From Thiotrichaceae bacterium (GTDB lineage: Bacteria > Pseudomonadota > Gammaproteobacteria > Beggiatoales > Beggiatoaceae): DNA of 42,814 nt. Under the pieces are notes generated by a model. It was not told where the DNA came from. It searched no databases and saw only the letters and a list, made by a program, of their open reading frames with translations. Both the position numbers and the translations under genes were made by a program. The stretch covers positions 1-42,814 of the forward strand of contig JAABRD010000046.1 in assembly GCA_011391085.1 (NCBI GenBank), given 5' to 3'. Positions 26,059 through 35,074 of this stretch are shown here, piece by piece (the first letter of the stretch is position 1; every line of letters starts with the position of its first letter).

Positions 26059-27783
26059 ATGACTAAAGAAATTCGTTACGGAGATTTTGCCAGCACCATG
26101 GCGGTGCAGCAACAACAAATTAGTTTTACTCAACTCACTCCCAAACCGCGATATGATGAACAGGGGCAAGAAATTCCTTATCGTCCCCCAAAACTCAAAT
26201 TGCGGGGACGAGATGTGTATCATCTCTTGCAACCATATATTCAAACTCGCTTTCTGGAACAACTCAAGACGTTGTTACCCTTGATCATTTATTTGGTGAT
26301 ATTTCAGTCAGTTATTTTGCACACTCCAATCCACGAGGGAAGTGTCATCAGTTTAGGACTCATCGCCGTTCTCATCGGTTTGATGTTCTTTATGGAGGGA
26401 CTGAAACGCGGACTGATGCCATTTGGGGAAGACATTGGGGACTTGTTACCACGCAAGTTACATTTGACTAGCGTATTACTCATCGTCTTCCTATTGGGAA
26501 TCGGTGTAACCTTTGCTGAACCTGCGATTGGCGCCTTGAAAACGGCGGGGGCTATTGTGAAACCGGACCAAGCCCCATTGCTATATTTCCTCCTCAATCA
26601 ATGGAGTCAAGCACTGGTGTGGACGGTGGGTATTGGAGTAGGCATTGCGGCAGTGATTGCCACGTTGCGCCTCATTTGGGGGTGGAGTTTGAAACCGTTG
26701 ATTTATCTCTCCCTCTTACCGACTTTGGGAATTACAGGTTACATGATGACAGACCCGCAATTGAGTCACTTATTAGGCGTGGCGTGGGATTGCGGCGCCA
26801 TCACGACGGGGCCAGTCACGGTACCTTTGGTGTTAGCACTCGGTATTGGAATTGCCGAAGCCACGGGGAAAGGAGACGAAGCCTTGTCAGGGTTTGGGAT
26901 AGTCACGTTGGCTTCCATCATTCCAGTCTTGGGCGTTTTATTACTGGGATTGTATATAGCTTCCACTGTCTCCCCTGACATGTTGACCGGGACTCTCCTT
27001 CTCACCACTTCTAACCAAGTGGCCTGGTATCAGCAAACACCGATGGTAGAAATTCTCATGGGACTGCGTGCTATCGTGCCTTTGGTCATCTTTTTACTGG
27101 TGGTTATGTTATTGATTTTGCGGGAAAAATTATCGCAACGGGGAGTCATCACGTATGGAATTATTCTAGCTATTTTAGGCATGATTATCTTCAATTTGGG
27201 GTTGACGTATGGATTGTCTAAATTGGGCAATCAAGCAGGCGGTCTGGTCCCAGCAGCGTTTCAAAAAATGGAGGGCGTGACTCACTCTCCTCTGTTTCAA
27301 TGGTCAATTGGAATTGTGATTGCGTTCTTATTCGCTTGGCTGTTAGGATTTGGTGCAACCCTTGCAGAACCCGCGTTACATGCCGTGGGACTGACGGTAG
27401 AAACCCTCACACAAGGCGCCTTTAAGAAGTCTCTGCTGATTTATGCCGTTTCCTTTGGAGTCGCTTGTGGCACGGCGTTGGGGGTGATAGAATTGATTTT
27501 TCATATCCCCCTGCCTTATCTCCTCTTCCCAGGTTATCTCCTCGCCATGTTGTTGACGATTTTTTCTAAAGAAGAATACGTCAACATTGCCTGGGACAGT
27601 GCTGGCGTCACCACGGGACCCGTCACCGTGCCGCTAGTTTTAGCGATGGGTTTAGGATTTGGGAATGCGGTAAATGCAATTGACGGGTTTGGAATTTTAG
27701 CATTGGCTTCGGTGGGACCCATTGTGACGGTATTGATGACTGGATTATGGATAGAATGGCAAGTGCGGAGGAGTCACCATTAG
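26059..27783 (+). CDS. DUF1538-family integral membrane protein (possible cation/proton antiporter)
   Basis: A 574-aa polytopic membrane protein with a cytoplasmic N-terminus of about 75 residues. It is built from two homologous halves: the motif GVTFAEPAIGAL then AWDCGAITTGPVTVPLVLALG in the first, and GATLAEPALHAVG then AWDSAGVTTGPVTVPLVLAMG in the second. These AEPA and TTGPVTVP signatures define the DUF1538 family. Some members occur as two separate genes, and here the two halves are fused in one chain. From memory, a two-gene relative was reported to exchange Na+ for H+; transport here is inference. It is 127 bp from the FeS subunit gene in the same direction, with hairpins between, so it is probably not in the same transcript. 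Confidence 0.85.
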   Translation: MTKEIRYGDFASTMAVQQQQISFTQLTPKPRYDEQGQEIPYRPPKLKLRGRDVYHLLQPYIQTRFLEQLKTLLPLIIYLVIFQSVILHTPIHEGSVISLGLIAVLIGLMFFMEGLKRGLMPFGEDIGDLLPRKLHLTSVLLIVFLLGIGVTFAEPAIGALKTAGAIVKPDQAPLLYFLLNQWSQALVWTVGIGVGIAAVIATLRLIWGWSLKPLIYLSLLPTLGITGYMMTDPQLSHLLGVAWDCGAITTGPVTVPLVLALGIGIAEATGKGDEALSGFGIVTLASIIPVLGVLLLGLYIASTVSPDMLTGTLLLTTSNQVAWYQQTPMVEILMGLRAIVPLVIFLLVVMLLILREKLSQRGVITYGIILAILGMIIFNLGLTYGLSKLGNQAGGLVPAAFQKMEGVTHSPLFQWSIGIVIAFLFAWLLGFGATLAEPALHAVGLTVETLTQGAFKKSLLIYAVSFGVACGTALGVIELIFHIPLPYLLFPGYLLAMLLTIFSKEEYVNIAWDSAGVTTGPVTVPLVLAMGLGFGNAVNAIDGFGILALASVGPIVTVLMTGLWIEWQVRRSHH

Positions 27784-27790
27784 AACGACA

Positions 27791-27914
27791 GTATTTGTAG
27801 TATTTGTAGGGTGGGCAACAGTATTTGTAGGGTGGGCAACAGGTTTATCGTTGCCCACCATTTCGACCATTTAAGTTAATGAGGGTGGGCCAAGAAACAC
27901 TTGCCCACCCTACA
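27791..27914. terminator. Repeat-rich hairpins between convergent genes
   Basis: Tandem copies of agtatttgtagggtgggcaac (about 27791-27841) are followed by inverted copies, gttgcccacca (27850-27860) and cttgcccaccctaca (27900-27914). The result is nested stems with the core tgtagggtgggcaa. The region lies between the stops of two convergent genes, where a bidirectional terminator is expected. The same core appears at 38945-38975. Confidence 0.65.
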
Positions 27915-27916
27915 GA

Positions 27917-30900
27917 TTACTGATTATTCCACATTTGCCGATACCACTTCTCCACATTTCTCGTAAACCGTACTTCATCCAACAACGCCGATTGCTTCAA
28001 ACGTTCTCGTAACCCCGCCCGAATGGAAGTCAGGGAGGATAAATTTTGCGCCAATTGAATAGCTATCGTCACGTAGTCTTGCGGCGTTTGGGCAATCCAT
28101 GGCGAACATCCAACCACCGACAGCAAACTAGCCCCCATGCGCGACACCGATCTATCACCTATCAAAGTAACCACGGGTACGCCCATCCATAATGATTCAC
28201 AAGTGGTCGTTCCCCCATTGTAGGGAAAACTGTCTAGGCTAATGTCGATCTGATTGTACATAGACAAATGCGCTTCCGTGGTCTCCTGCCAACCTAACAA
28301 AGTGAGACGAGTTGGGTGAACACCCAATTGGGCAAATTGGTCAACTATCTCCTGTTGCGTGGCGGCACTGGTTAACCCGTGGGTCTTGAGTAACAAACGC
28401 GAATGCGGCACCGCCTGGAGAATTTGGGCCCATAACTGAATGACTTGCGAATTGATTTTAATCAGCGCATTGAACGAACCAAACGTGATATGTTTTTGAC
28501 GCAACGCTGGCAATTCGCCTACGGGAGGACTGTCTTGGGGAGGACGATAGCAATAAAAACTGTCCGGCAGTCTCGCTAATTTTTCCGAACTGAGGGACTC
28601 AAATCCAACGGGGTCAGTGTAACCATCGGTCAATCGATAATCGATAGCCTTCAAACCCGTGGAAGTGGGGTGCCCCAAATAAGTGACTTGAATAGGCGCC
28701 GGTTTCCGGGCAAACACTAACAGTCGATTATCGCGTTTGTGACAAGACAGGTCGACTAAAATGTCAATGCCATCTGCGCGAATGTGACTGGCCAACTCTT
28801 CATCAGACCAGTTGAAACAGTCGCGCCAATGGTCCGCTTCTTGTTGAAAATGTTGTGTAAATTCATCCTGTTGGAAGTGATTATAGTAACAAAAAATCTC
28901 AAACTCTCGATGAGAGTGATGAGTCAACAACGGGGCCATGAAATAGCCTACTGCATGTTTGCGAAAATCGGAGGAGACATAACCAATTTTCAACCGCTTC
29001 TGAGGATCCCGCGGGCTTCTCGGAAAATGCACAACATTGGCTAACTTCGCCGCATGTTGTTGATGAAACTTAACGTGTTCTGCATAAATGTCAGCCGCAC
29101 GATAATGGGCCGCATACACCAACGTGAAGAGATAATCACTATGGATGACCACGTTCTCAGGATCAAGTTCACGGGCCTTCTGATAATAAGTGATAGCCTC
29201 CTCCAACTTGCCTTGGGTGCGCAACACATAAGCCAAATTGCTATATGTTTCCGCATCTTGAGGAGACAGGGCCAAGGCTTTTCGGTAACAGTCGGTCGCT
29301 TCGGCAAAGAGATTTTGGTTGCCATACGCACTCCCCAGACTGTGATAAAAATCTGGCACTTGGTCATTGTTCTGAATCGCTTGATTCATCAATCGGATTG
29401 CTTCCTCATAACGCAATTGTTGGGCCGCCGCAACGCCCAATAAATGCAGTGCAGTGGCATTGTTAGGTTCAGTGGCTAACACTTGACGGTAAAGAGTTTC
29501 TGCCAAAGTCAAGTCACCCGCTTGATGATGTTGTAAAGCCTGTTGTAAGATTTCAGTAGGTGTCCAAAACGTGTTTTGGACTCCAGCGGTTAGGGGAGGA
29601 ATTTGATCCAACGTCATGATTTCCGGAGTGGAGGCTTCAGCCGGTGCCGTCAGAGGAGGCAACGAATCCAACCAATTTGCAAAATTCACATTGGCCACTT
29701 CACCAGAAGACGCGGTATATGTTTCCCACACGTTTCGATAAATCGCTTCTAGCTGACGAGTAAACGTCGGTGCCTCCATAAGAGGTGAAGCCTGCATTTG
29801 TGGCCGCAACCGCTTCCGCAACTGTTGCAAATAATTTGTATCATTCGCCAATTTCACACAAAGATTGACATACTCTTCAGGGGTCTGCGTAATCAGTTCT
29901 GACAATCCCACGGTGGACAGAATACTGAGACCCATTCTGGCGGTAGAAGTTTTTCCTACCAAGGTGACGACTGGCACCCCCATCCATAAGGCATCACAAG
30001 TGGTTGTGGCCCCGTTATAGGGATAAGTGTCTAGGGCAATATCAATTTCGTGATACGTGTTAATGTGAGTGTCAATAGAAGACGTATGAGGCGTCAAAAT
30101 CAACCGTTCTGGGGGGATGCCCAACTCGGCAAACTGTCTTTCCACCCGTTGTCGTAACTGCGGATCATCAAAATGCAACCCACTGGATTTTAAAAACAGT
30201 TTGGACTGGGGCACCGCTTGTAGAATTTTGACCCAAAGGTTACGCACTTTGGAACTGACTTTGGTATAATTATTAAATGAACCAAAGGTGATGTAACCGT
30301 TGCACAAAGCGGGCAACTCATTGACTTGGGCATGGGCCGTCTCGTCTGCCGGAAAGTAACAAAAATAACTGTGAGGCAACCTAAGTAACTTTTCCGCATT
30401 AAACTTCTCACTGACTCCTTCTGGATCCACATACGAATCGGTGAGTCGATAATCAATCGCAGACAACCCCGTGGTGGTTGGATAACCCAGATAAGTGATT
30501 TGAAGCGGGACCGGTTTGTGGGCAAACACCATCATTCGATTCTTCCCAGTATGTCCCATCAAATCCACCAAAATGTCAATTTGGTCTTGCTGGATTCCTT
30601 GAGTTAACAGGTGATCTGGCAAACTGACACAATGTCGCCAATGGTCGGCATATTTCATAAAGCGACGTGTGACTTCATCATGGCCAACATTGTTGTAGTA
30701 ACAATAAATTTCAAATTGGTCATGGTCATGGTGGGCCAAAATCGGTTCCAAGAAATAAGCCACCGAGTGTCTTCGGAAATCTTGTGAGAGGTACCCAATT
30801 TTCAACTTGCGGTGGGGATTGCGATCATTCGCATAAACCTGCGAAGTGCCCAAACTGGCTACATGATGTTGCTGAAACTGTTGATGTTCAAAATACAAAG

Positions 30901-31585
30901 TCGCTGGGTCTTCTTCTTGATAGTTGAGACCCAACAGGAAGTTGCTACGTGCTTCAGCATAGTCAGGGCGCAAAGTCAAGGTTGTTTGCCAGTGTTGTCT
31001 AGCCTGTTTGAAGTCTCCCTTATCATTGAGGAGACAGGCCAAGTTATTATGGGCGGCGGCATGATTAGGATAAGTTGTTAAAACATGCTGATAACACTCG
31101 ATGGCCCCTTCCAGTTTGCCTTGATAGCGTAAGACATTGCCCAAATCTAACTCAATTTCGCTAGATTCAGGGGCTAATTTCAGGGCGTTTCGATAACTTT
31201 TTTCCGCTTCCGCAAAGTTTCGTTGTTCCATCAACACAGTCCCCAAATGATGATGAACTTTGACATCATTTGGATTTAACGCGATGGCACGTTGATAACA
31301 AGCAATGGCTTCGCCAAACTTGCCTTGTTGTGTGAGGATAAGACCCAGGTTATCATAATAAGAGGGTTCAGAATAGTTAATCCGAATAGCTTTCTGAAGC
31401 AGTTCCACGGCAGTGTCATATTTTTTTAGTTGTGCCGCAATAATTCCCAATAAATGCCAGGCGTCGCTGTGTGAAGGTTTTATCTGCAAGATTTGCTGAC
31501 ACAACGTTTCGGCTGGTGGTAATTCATTCGCATGGTAATGTTGAACAGCAAGTTCAAAGGCTTGTTCGAGAGTCATTGGAGTCAT
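27917..31585 (-). CDS. Double TPR / GT41 (SPINDLY/O-GlcNAc-transferase-like) glycosyltransferase
   Basis: A 1222-aa protein that repeats the same module twice. Module 1: tetratricopeptide repeats about 1-225, then a GT41 catalytic region about 250-610. Module 2: TPRs about 665-830, then GT41 about 850-1222. Matching landmarks are KIGYLSQDFRRHSV and KIGYVSSDFRKHAV, DILVDLMGHTGKNRM and DILVDLSCHKRDNRL, and SIDTHINTYHEIDIALDTYPYNGATTTCDALWMGVPVVTL against its module-2 equivalent. The GT41 family transfers sugars (GlcNAc in OGT, fucose in plant SPINDLY) to Ser/Thr of proteins; the donor here is unknown. The joining linker (about 645-680) is translated from interspersed repeats, which suggests a fusion of two genes. 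I chose ATG 31585 because upstream in-frame sequence is intergenic repeat; ATG 31576 is equally possible. Confidence 0.88.
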   Translation of the reverse strand: MTPMTLEQAFELAVQHYHANELPPAETLCQQILQIKPSHSDAWHLLGIIAAQLKKYDTAVELLQKAIRINYSEPSYYDNLGLILTQQGKFGEAIACYQRAIALNPNDVKVHHHLGTVLMEQRNFAEAEKSYRNALKLAPESSEIELDLGNVLRYQGKLEGAIECYQHVLTTYPNHAAAHNNLACLLNDKGDFKQARQHWQTTLTLRPDYAEARSNFLLGLNYQEEDPATLYFEHQQFQQHHVASLGTSQVYANDRNPHRKLKIGYLSQDFRRHSVAYFLEPILAHHDHDQFEIYCYYNNVGHDEVTRRFMKYADHWRHCVSLPDHLLTQGIQQDQIDILVDLMGHTGKNRMMVFAHKPVPLQITYLGYPTTTGLSAIDYRLTDSYVDPEGVSEKFNAEKLLRLPHSYFCYFPADETAHAQVNELPALCNGYITFGSFNNYTKVSSKVRNLWVKILQAVPQSKLFLKSSGLHFDDPQLRQRVERQFAELGIPPERLILTPHTSSIDTHINTYHEIDIALDTYPYNGATTTCDALWMGVPVVTLVGKTSTARMGLSILSTVGLSELITQTPEEYVNLCVKLANDTNYLQQLRKRLRPQMQASPLMEAPTFTRQLEAIYRNVWETYTASSGEVANVNFANWLDSLPPLTAPAEASTPEIMTLDQIPPLTAGVQNTFWTPTEILQQALQHHQAGDLTLAETLYRQVLATEPNNATALHLLGVAAAQQLRYEEAIRLMNQAIQNNDQVPDFYHSLGSAYGNQNLFAEATDCYRKALALSPQDAETYSNLAYVLRTQGKLEEAITYYQKARELDPENVVIHSDYLFTLVYAAHYRAADIYAEHVKFHQQHAAKLANVVHFPRSPRDPQKRLKIGYVSSDFRKHAVGYFMAPLLTHHSHREFEIFCYYNHFQQDEFTQHFQQEADHWRDCFNWSDEELASHIRADGIDILVDLSCHKRDNRLLVFARKPAPIQVTYLGHPTSTGLKAIDYRLTDGYTDPVGFESLSSEKLARLPDSFYCYRPPQDSPPVGELPALRQKHITFGSFNALIKINSQVIQLWAQILQAVPHSRLLLKTHGLTSAATQQEIVDQFAQLGVHPTRLTLLGWQETTEAHLSMYNQIDISLDSFPYNGGTTTCESLWMGVPVVTLIGDRSVSRMGASLLSVVGCSPWIAQTPQDYVTIAIQLAQNLSSLTSIRAGLRERLKQSALLDEVRFTRNVEKWYRQMWNNQ

Positions 31586-31633
31586 AAGTGAACTGTGATT
31601 TGTCTGAATATATGTATGATGGTCTTCCCAACC

Positions 31634-31656
31634 ACGGTGGACTAGAGGCTTTAGAC
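31634..31656. repeat. Family R core upstream of the glycosyltransferase
   Basis: A single copy of the repeat core, gtggactagaggctttagacgg with one changed base, 49 bp upstream of the chosen start. It is followed by a family A element and, at 31960-32020, by two degraded family R copies (ccggcttccgcctctagtcc, ccggctttggcctcctgtcc). The 440-bp gap to the M48 gene contains no gene. Confidence 0.6.
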
Positions 31657-31677
31657 GGTAGGGGCAGAACAAAATTG

Positions 31678-31932
31678 GGTAGTGATGCAATCTGGGTAAA
31701 ATATCGTGCGGTTTCTCTTCGTCTGGAACTGTGATTTAGATGATTAAATGAGGGCTATGAAAGGAGGCTTGCCTAATCAGACTGGGTGGAATATCGTGCG
31801 GTTTCTCTTCGTCTGGAACTGTGATTGATGATGATTAAATGAGGACTCTGAAAGGAGGCTTGCCTAATCATAGTCCATCTGAAAATCATTCTAATCAAAG
31901 TTCAGACAGAGAACCCACATTGCATCACCACC
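31678..31932. mobile_element. Miniature inverted-repeat element, family A copy 7 with an internal duplication
   Basis: It has reverse orientation, like copy 5, but is 255 bp long because about 90 bp of the left half (tctgggtaaaatatcgtgcgg onward) is repeated in tandem. It is flanked by CAAAATTG (31670-31677) and CAGAATTG (31933-31940), 8-bp repeats with one mismatch. It lies in the gap between the start of the glycosyltransferase gene and the stop of the M48 protease gene. Confidence 0.85.
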
Positions 31933-32025
31933 CAGAATTGAAATTGCAGGGCGCCACCCACCGGCTTCCGCCTCTAGTCCCATGCCTTCACCGGCTTTGG
32001 CCTCCTGTCCCGCCATGTTTTCCTG

Positions 32026-33864
32026 TTAATCTAACCGCAACACCCCCCATACTTCTCGCACGATTCCATCTCTTTCCAAAGCGGCCCATTTATCGCAGGA
32101 CCATAGGGTGCCAGTCAGTAATTGGCGGGGCCGTAAAGGACGCGAACATTCCTTGCGAAATGCGTTTAACGTCCACTCGCCTTTGATCACTTGCATTTGC
32201 AAATAGTCACCCAATTCCAACACTTCGTCCTGGTTAGAGGTATAATAAATCTTCCCCTGTAACGCAACTGGAGAATCAATCGAGTCACCAGATAAATTGA
32301 CTGGTATCCATTTTAAATCTTTCAGGATGGCTTGAACCGCAGTCTGCCCAGATAAGGGTTTCCATCCAAACGGAATCGGCCACTGGATAAACGTTGGATA
32401 ATCTTTGATGTTAGCAGAAGCAGTGGCGTCAGCAGAAGTTGTGGGACACTCTTCCGCAGAACTGATTTTCTGTCGTTCACACACTATCTTGGCAATCGGT
32501 TCAGGCAACTCCCGCAGTCGTCCTGCCAAAAGATTCCAATTTGTCTTTGCTTCCGCAGGACGTTGACGTATTTCGTATAGTCGTGCCAAGTTATATAAGG
32601 CAGATAACGGCGCCGGTTTTTTCGATTGACCAGTGAGTTCCTCCAAAAGTTTCACCGCATTGGGCCATAAATCCGCAACCGCGTCACTTTGTTCATATAC
32701 CGCAGCCGCCTGTAGTGCCTGAAGTTCATTCTGGAAAGAGGCGGGTACCAGAGGTTCCGCCTGCTTTAACAGTTCTCGTGCCGCATTGGGAGTGTTTAAG
32801 TACAGGTCAACCACCGCCAAATTCACTTTCGCAGGCCAGTACTGATTATCTGATTCCACTGCTTTTTTGAGATAATATTCTGCTTCCCTCAAATAGCGTT
32901 CGATGTCAAGACTTTTTGGCATATTTCCAAGCCGTTTGTAGGTTTCATCGCCACGTGTGAAACTACCGGCCTGGCTTTCAACATCTAACAGCAACGGCAT
33001 CCAGTAAAATTCCGAGTACAGGGGGTCATTCATGGAACGTCGGGCTTCTTGTAGATAACAAAAGCCCAGGTTATTCAAAACTTCCCGCGCTGGAAATGCT
33101 TGCTGAAATTGCTTGAGAAATTCTTTACCATCGGCACACCGTTCAAAATGGGCCAAACGAGTGCCAAAATAGAAGAACGGAAGGCGGTCTAGCACTTGTT
33201 GCAATTTGGCTTTTAAATTCTTCACTCGCATCTTGAGTTCGGGACTGTTAAGTTTCGAAGGCGAAACTATCTTGACCCAGTAAGTGAGGAAGTCATCAGA
33301 AGTCGATTGTAGCAATAAATCCACCCGGTAGCCAGCGATGCCAGCGTACATGAATCCTTTGCTATCGGCCTCCAATTCTTGTGTTTCATCGGTTGCCTCC
33401 TGATCGTCACATTTGTTAGAAAACAGGTGGCGTGACCGACTCTCGTGGGCCAGGTGGGCCAACTCATGCCCTAACACAAAAGCCAGACGCGCTTCTATTT
33501 CTTGGGGTGAAGATGCTTCCCCATGAATCACTTCCACCGCCTGTTTAGATAATAACACATTGTTGTCTGACAATGCAAAAGCCAGGGCGTTCTTACTATC
33601 TACGACGGTGAGTTTAAACAAGCCAGGGCCGGGATTATCCGCCACCTGACTGACTCGTTCAAACACTTCAAAGGATTTGGCAACCTGCGCAGTTTCGTGG
33701 CGGTCAATTTTATTAAAAGCCGCAACATAGTCCCCCAAGGTGCCGTTGCCGCAACTGTTAAAGACGGCCATCGCAAATTGGCTGATTAGCATGAGTAGCA
33801 AGATTCCTCCCAATCTTTGCAAGAACCTGGAAGCGGTTGGGGGTAAGCAAATAAAGTTATTCAT
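32026..33864 (-). CDS. Exported M48-family zinc metalloprotease with TPR-like C-terminal region
   Basis: A 612-aa protein. Residues 1-37 form a signal sequence (hydrophobic LGGILLLMLISQFAMA, likely cut after AMA). The M48 peptidase domain (about 60-220) contains HELAH with His133, Glu134 and His137, and the third zinc ligand Glu165 in ELEADSKG. The second half (about 240-480) is a helical solenoid resembling tetratricopeptide repeats, and the layout recalls the periplasmic protease/chaperone BepA, though this protein is longer. ATG 33864 is preceded by TAAGGAGAA. It is the third gene of a minus-strand run after sigma-like and zinc-finger genes. A periplasmic protease beside a sigma/anti-sigma pair suggests an envelope-stress unit, either as a target of the sigma factor or as part of its signalling. 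Confidence 0.85.
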   Translation of the reverse strand: MNNFICLPPTASRFLQRLGGILLLMLISQFAMAVFNSCGNGTLGDYVAAFNKIDRHETAQVAKSFEVFERVSQVADNPGPGLFKLTVVDSKNALAFALSDNNVLLSKQAVEVIHGEASSPQEIEARLAFVLGHELAHLAHESRSRHLFSNKCDDQEATDETQELEADSKGFMYAGIAGYRVDLLLQSTSDDFLTYWVKIVSPSKLNSPELKMRVKNLKAKLQQVLDRLPFFYFGTRLAHFERCADGKEFLKQFQQAFPAREVLNNLGFCYLQEARRSMNDPLYSEFYWMPLLLDVESQAGSFTRGDETYKRLGNMPKSLDIERYLREAEYYLKKAVESDNQYWPAKVNLAVVDLYLNTPNAARELLKQAEPLVPASFQNELQALQAAAVYEQSDAVADLWPNAVKLLEELTGQSKKPAPLSALYNLARLYEIRQRPAEAKTNWNLLAGRLRELPEPIAKIVCERQKISSAEECPTTSADATASANIKDYPTFIQWPIPFGWKPLSGQTAVQAILKDLKWIPVNLSGDSIDSPVALQGKIYYTSNQDEVLELGDYLQMQVIKGEWTLNAFRKECSRPLRPRQLLTGTLWSCDKWAALERDGIVREVWGVLRLD

Positions 33865-33879
33865 AAGACATTCTCCTTA

Positions 33880-34084
33880 CCTTGTGTGCAACACCTATGT
33901 TAGTGCGTAAGTTCGACTCCACCAAAGCCTTGTACGGTGGAGTGGAGGCTTTAGCCGGCCAGCCGTAGGCATCGTCCACACTTCAAGAGAGGGGAGGTGA
34001 CTACGGCCGGCCGGCTAAAGCCTCCACTCCACCAATACAAGACTTTGGTTGATTCACGCACTAAAATAGGTGTTGCACACAAGG
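33880..34084. mobile_element. Miniature inverted-repeat element with perfect 9-bp target duplication (family C)
   Basis: The ends CCTTGTGTGCAACACCTAT and ATAGGTGTTGCACACAAGG are perfect 19-bp inverted repeats. Flanks are perfect 9-bp direct repeats TTCTCCTTA (33871-33879 and 34085-34093). The interior carries family R repeats in opposing orientation (33935-34035). In the minus-strand sense the duplicated 9-mer reads TAAGGAGAA: one copy supplies the TAA stop of the zinc-finger gene and the other the ribosome site of the protease gene. A solo copy of its end is found at 10793-10808. Confidence 0.9.
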
Positions 34085-34090
34085 TTCTCC

Positions 34091-35002
34091 TTATTCATTA
34101 GAAAGTTGAATGACCAGGGTCTTCACGGGTTGACCCAGTTGATAACCCAGTTGTTGTGACGGCTGGGTACGCAATTTGTCTAGCACCTCCAAAATCGGTT
34201 TCAAACCGGTTAAGGCGAGGTCATTGCTTTGCGGATCCATTTGCAGACGTTCCTTGAACCCTTCTCCAATCACATATTGTTGTGGCCAAAATTCCGTAGG
34301 CATCGTCATCACAACCAGCGCAGTCACTTGGAGTAACGCTACCCATTGACCTAGTTCATATTGCGTAGTAAATGCGTGGTCATAAGGAACTTTCTCCACT
34401 TCCAAACGTTTTTCTAACAATCTCTGCTGTCCCACTTGCAGTCCCGCTTTAAAGGCTTGTGCTGCCAGAGATTTCTCCAGTTGGCTGAAGGCCAATGGGG
34501 AGGTACCAGTTCTTTGCACAACTAGCTGAGGTTGCTGAAATGCCATTTGGTAACTCTCCTCCAGAGGAGAGAGTAAGAATAACGTGCGGTAAGTGACTAC
34601 ACCGCCGACCAGTAGCATGAGGCTAAAGGCAGCAACAGGTACCCAAGAGTCTTTAAAGACAGCAAGTAACCACTCAACTAACTTGCCTAGTGGTTCAATA
34701 AAGTTGCGAACCTGTTCATTGAGGTAATTAAACGTCTTCTGATACCAAGGTAGCATCGAATAGACTTCTTGATAGTGAAAATGACACTCTGGACATATTT
34801 CCAAATGGGCATAAACCCGTTGCCGATCCCCTTTGGACAATTTGCGGTCAATAAAATTGGCCAGCGTTTCTAGCGAAGGGCAGGGACTTTGGACCTGCTG
34901 GCGGGACCGAGAATCAGCGAATAAGAACATCAAGGCCATCGCCTTGTCGTCAAGTTGTGAGAAACGTTGTTGTCCTTCATTCATGGGCGATTGTGTTAAC
35001 AT
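34091..35002 (-). CDS. Membrane-anchored zinc-finger anti-sigma-factor-like protein
   Basis: A 303-aa single-pass protein. The cytoplasmic N-terminal domain holds the anti-sigma zinc-finger signature His66-x3-Cys70-x2-Cys73 (HLEICPEC) after the helix SLETLANFIDRKLSKGDRQRV. A membrane helix lies at about 120-144 (VPVAAFSLMLLVGGVVTY), followed by a periplasmic domain of about 160 residues that I do not recognise. Zinc-finger anti-sigma factors bind a cognate ECF sigma factor and release it on an envelope signal. The start at 35002 has AGGAGA 7 nt upstream. It lies 72 bp after the sigma-like gene and before the M48 protease gene, all on the minus strand, which supports the assignment. Confidence 0.78.
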   Translation of the reverse strand: MLTQSPMNEGQQRFSQLDDKAMALMFLFADSRSRQQVQSPCPSLETLANFIDRKLSKGDRQRVYAHLEICPECHFHYQEVYSMLPWYQKTFNYLNEQVRNFIEPLGKLVEWLLAVFKDSWVPVAAFSLMLLVGGVVTYRTLFLLSPLEESYQMAFQQPQLVVQRTGTSPLAFSQLEKSLAAQAFKAGLQVGQQRLLEKRLEVEKVPYDHAFTTQYELGQWVALLQVTALVVMTMPTEFWPQQYVIGEGFKERLQMDPQSNDLALTGLKPILEVLDKLRTQPSQQLGYQLGQPVKTLVIQLSNE

Positions 35003-35040
35003 AAAAATCTCCTAAAATGGTTTTGGGTGGTGATGAAATG

Positions 35041-35063
35041 GTCCAAAACGTGTTTTGAACTCC
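35041..35063. repeat. Short palindrome GTCCAAAACGTGTTTTGRAC
   Basis: A 23-bp palindromic repeat in the 72-bp gap between the sigma-like and anti-sigma-like genes. It matches 22 of 23 bases of 29562-29584, which lies inside the coding sequence of the double glycosyltransferase. Confidence 0.7.
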
Positions 35064-35074
35064 ATCCTCACGAC

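Noticed and set aside
31586-31690. N-terminal extension of the double glycosyltransferase
   Set aside because: It is translated from family R and family A repeat DNA.
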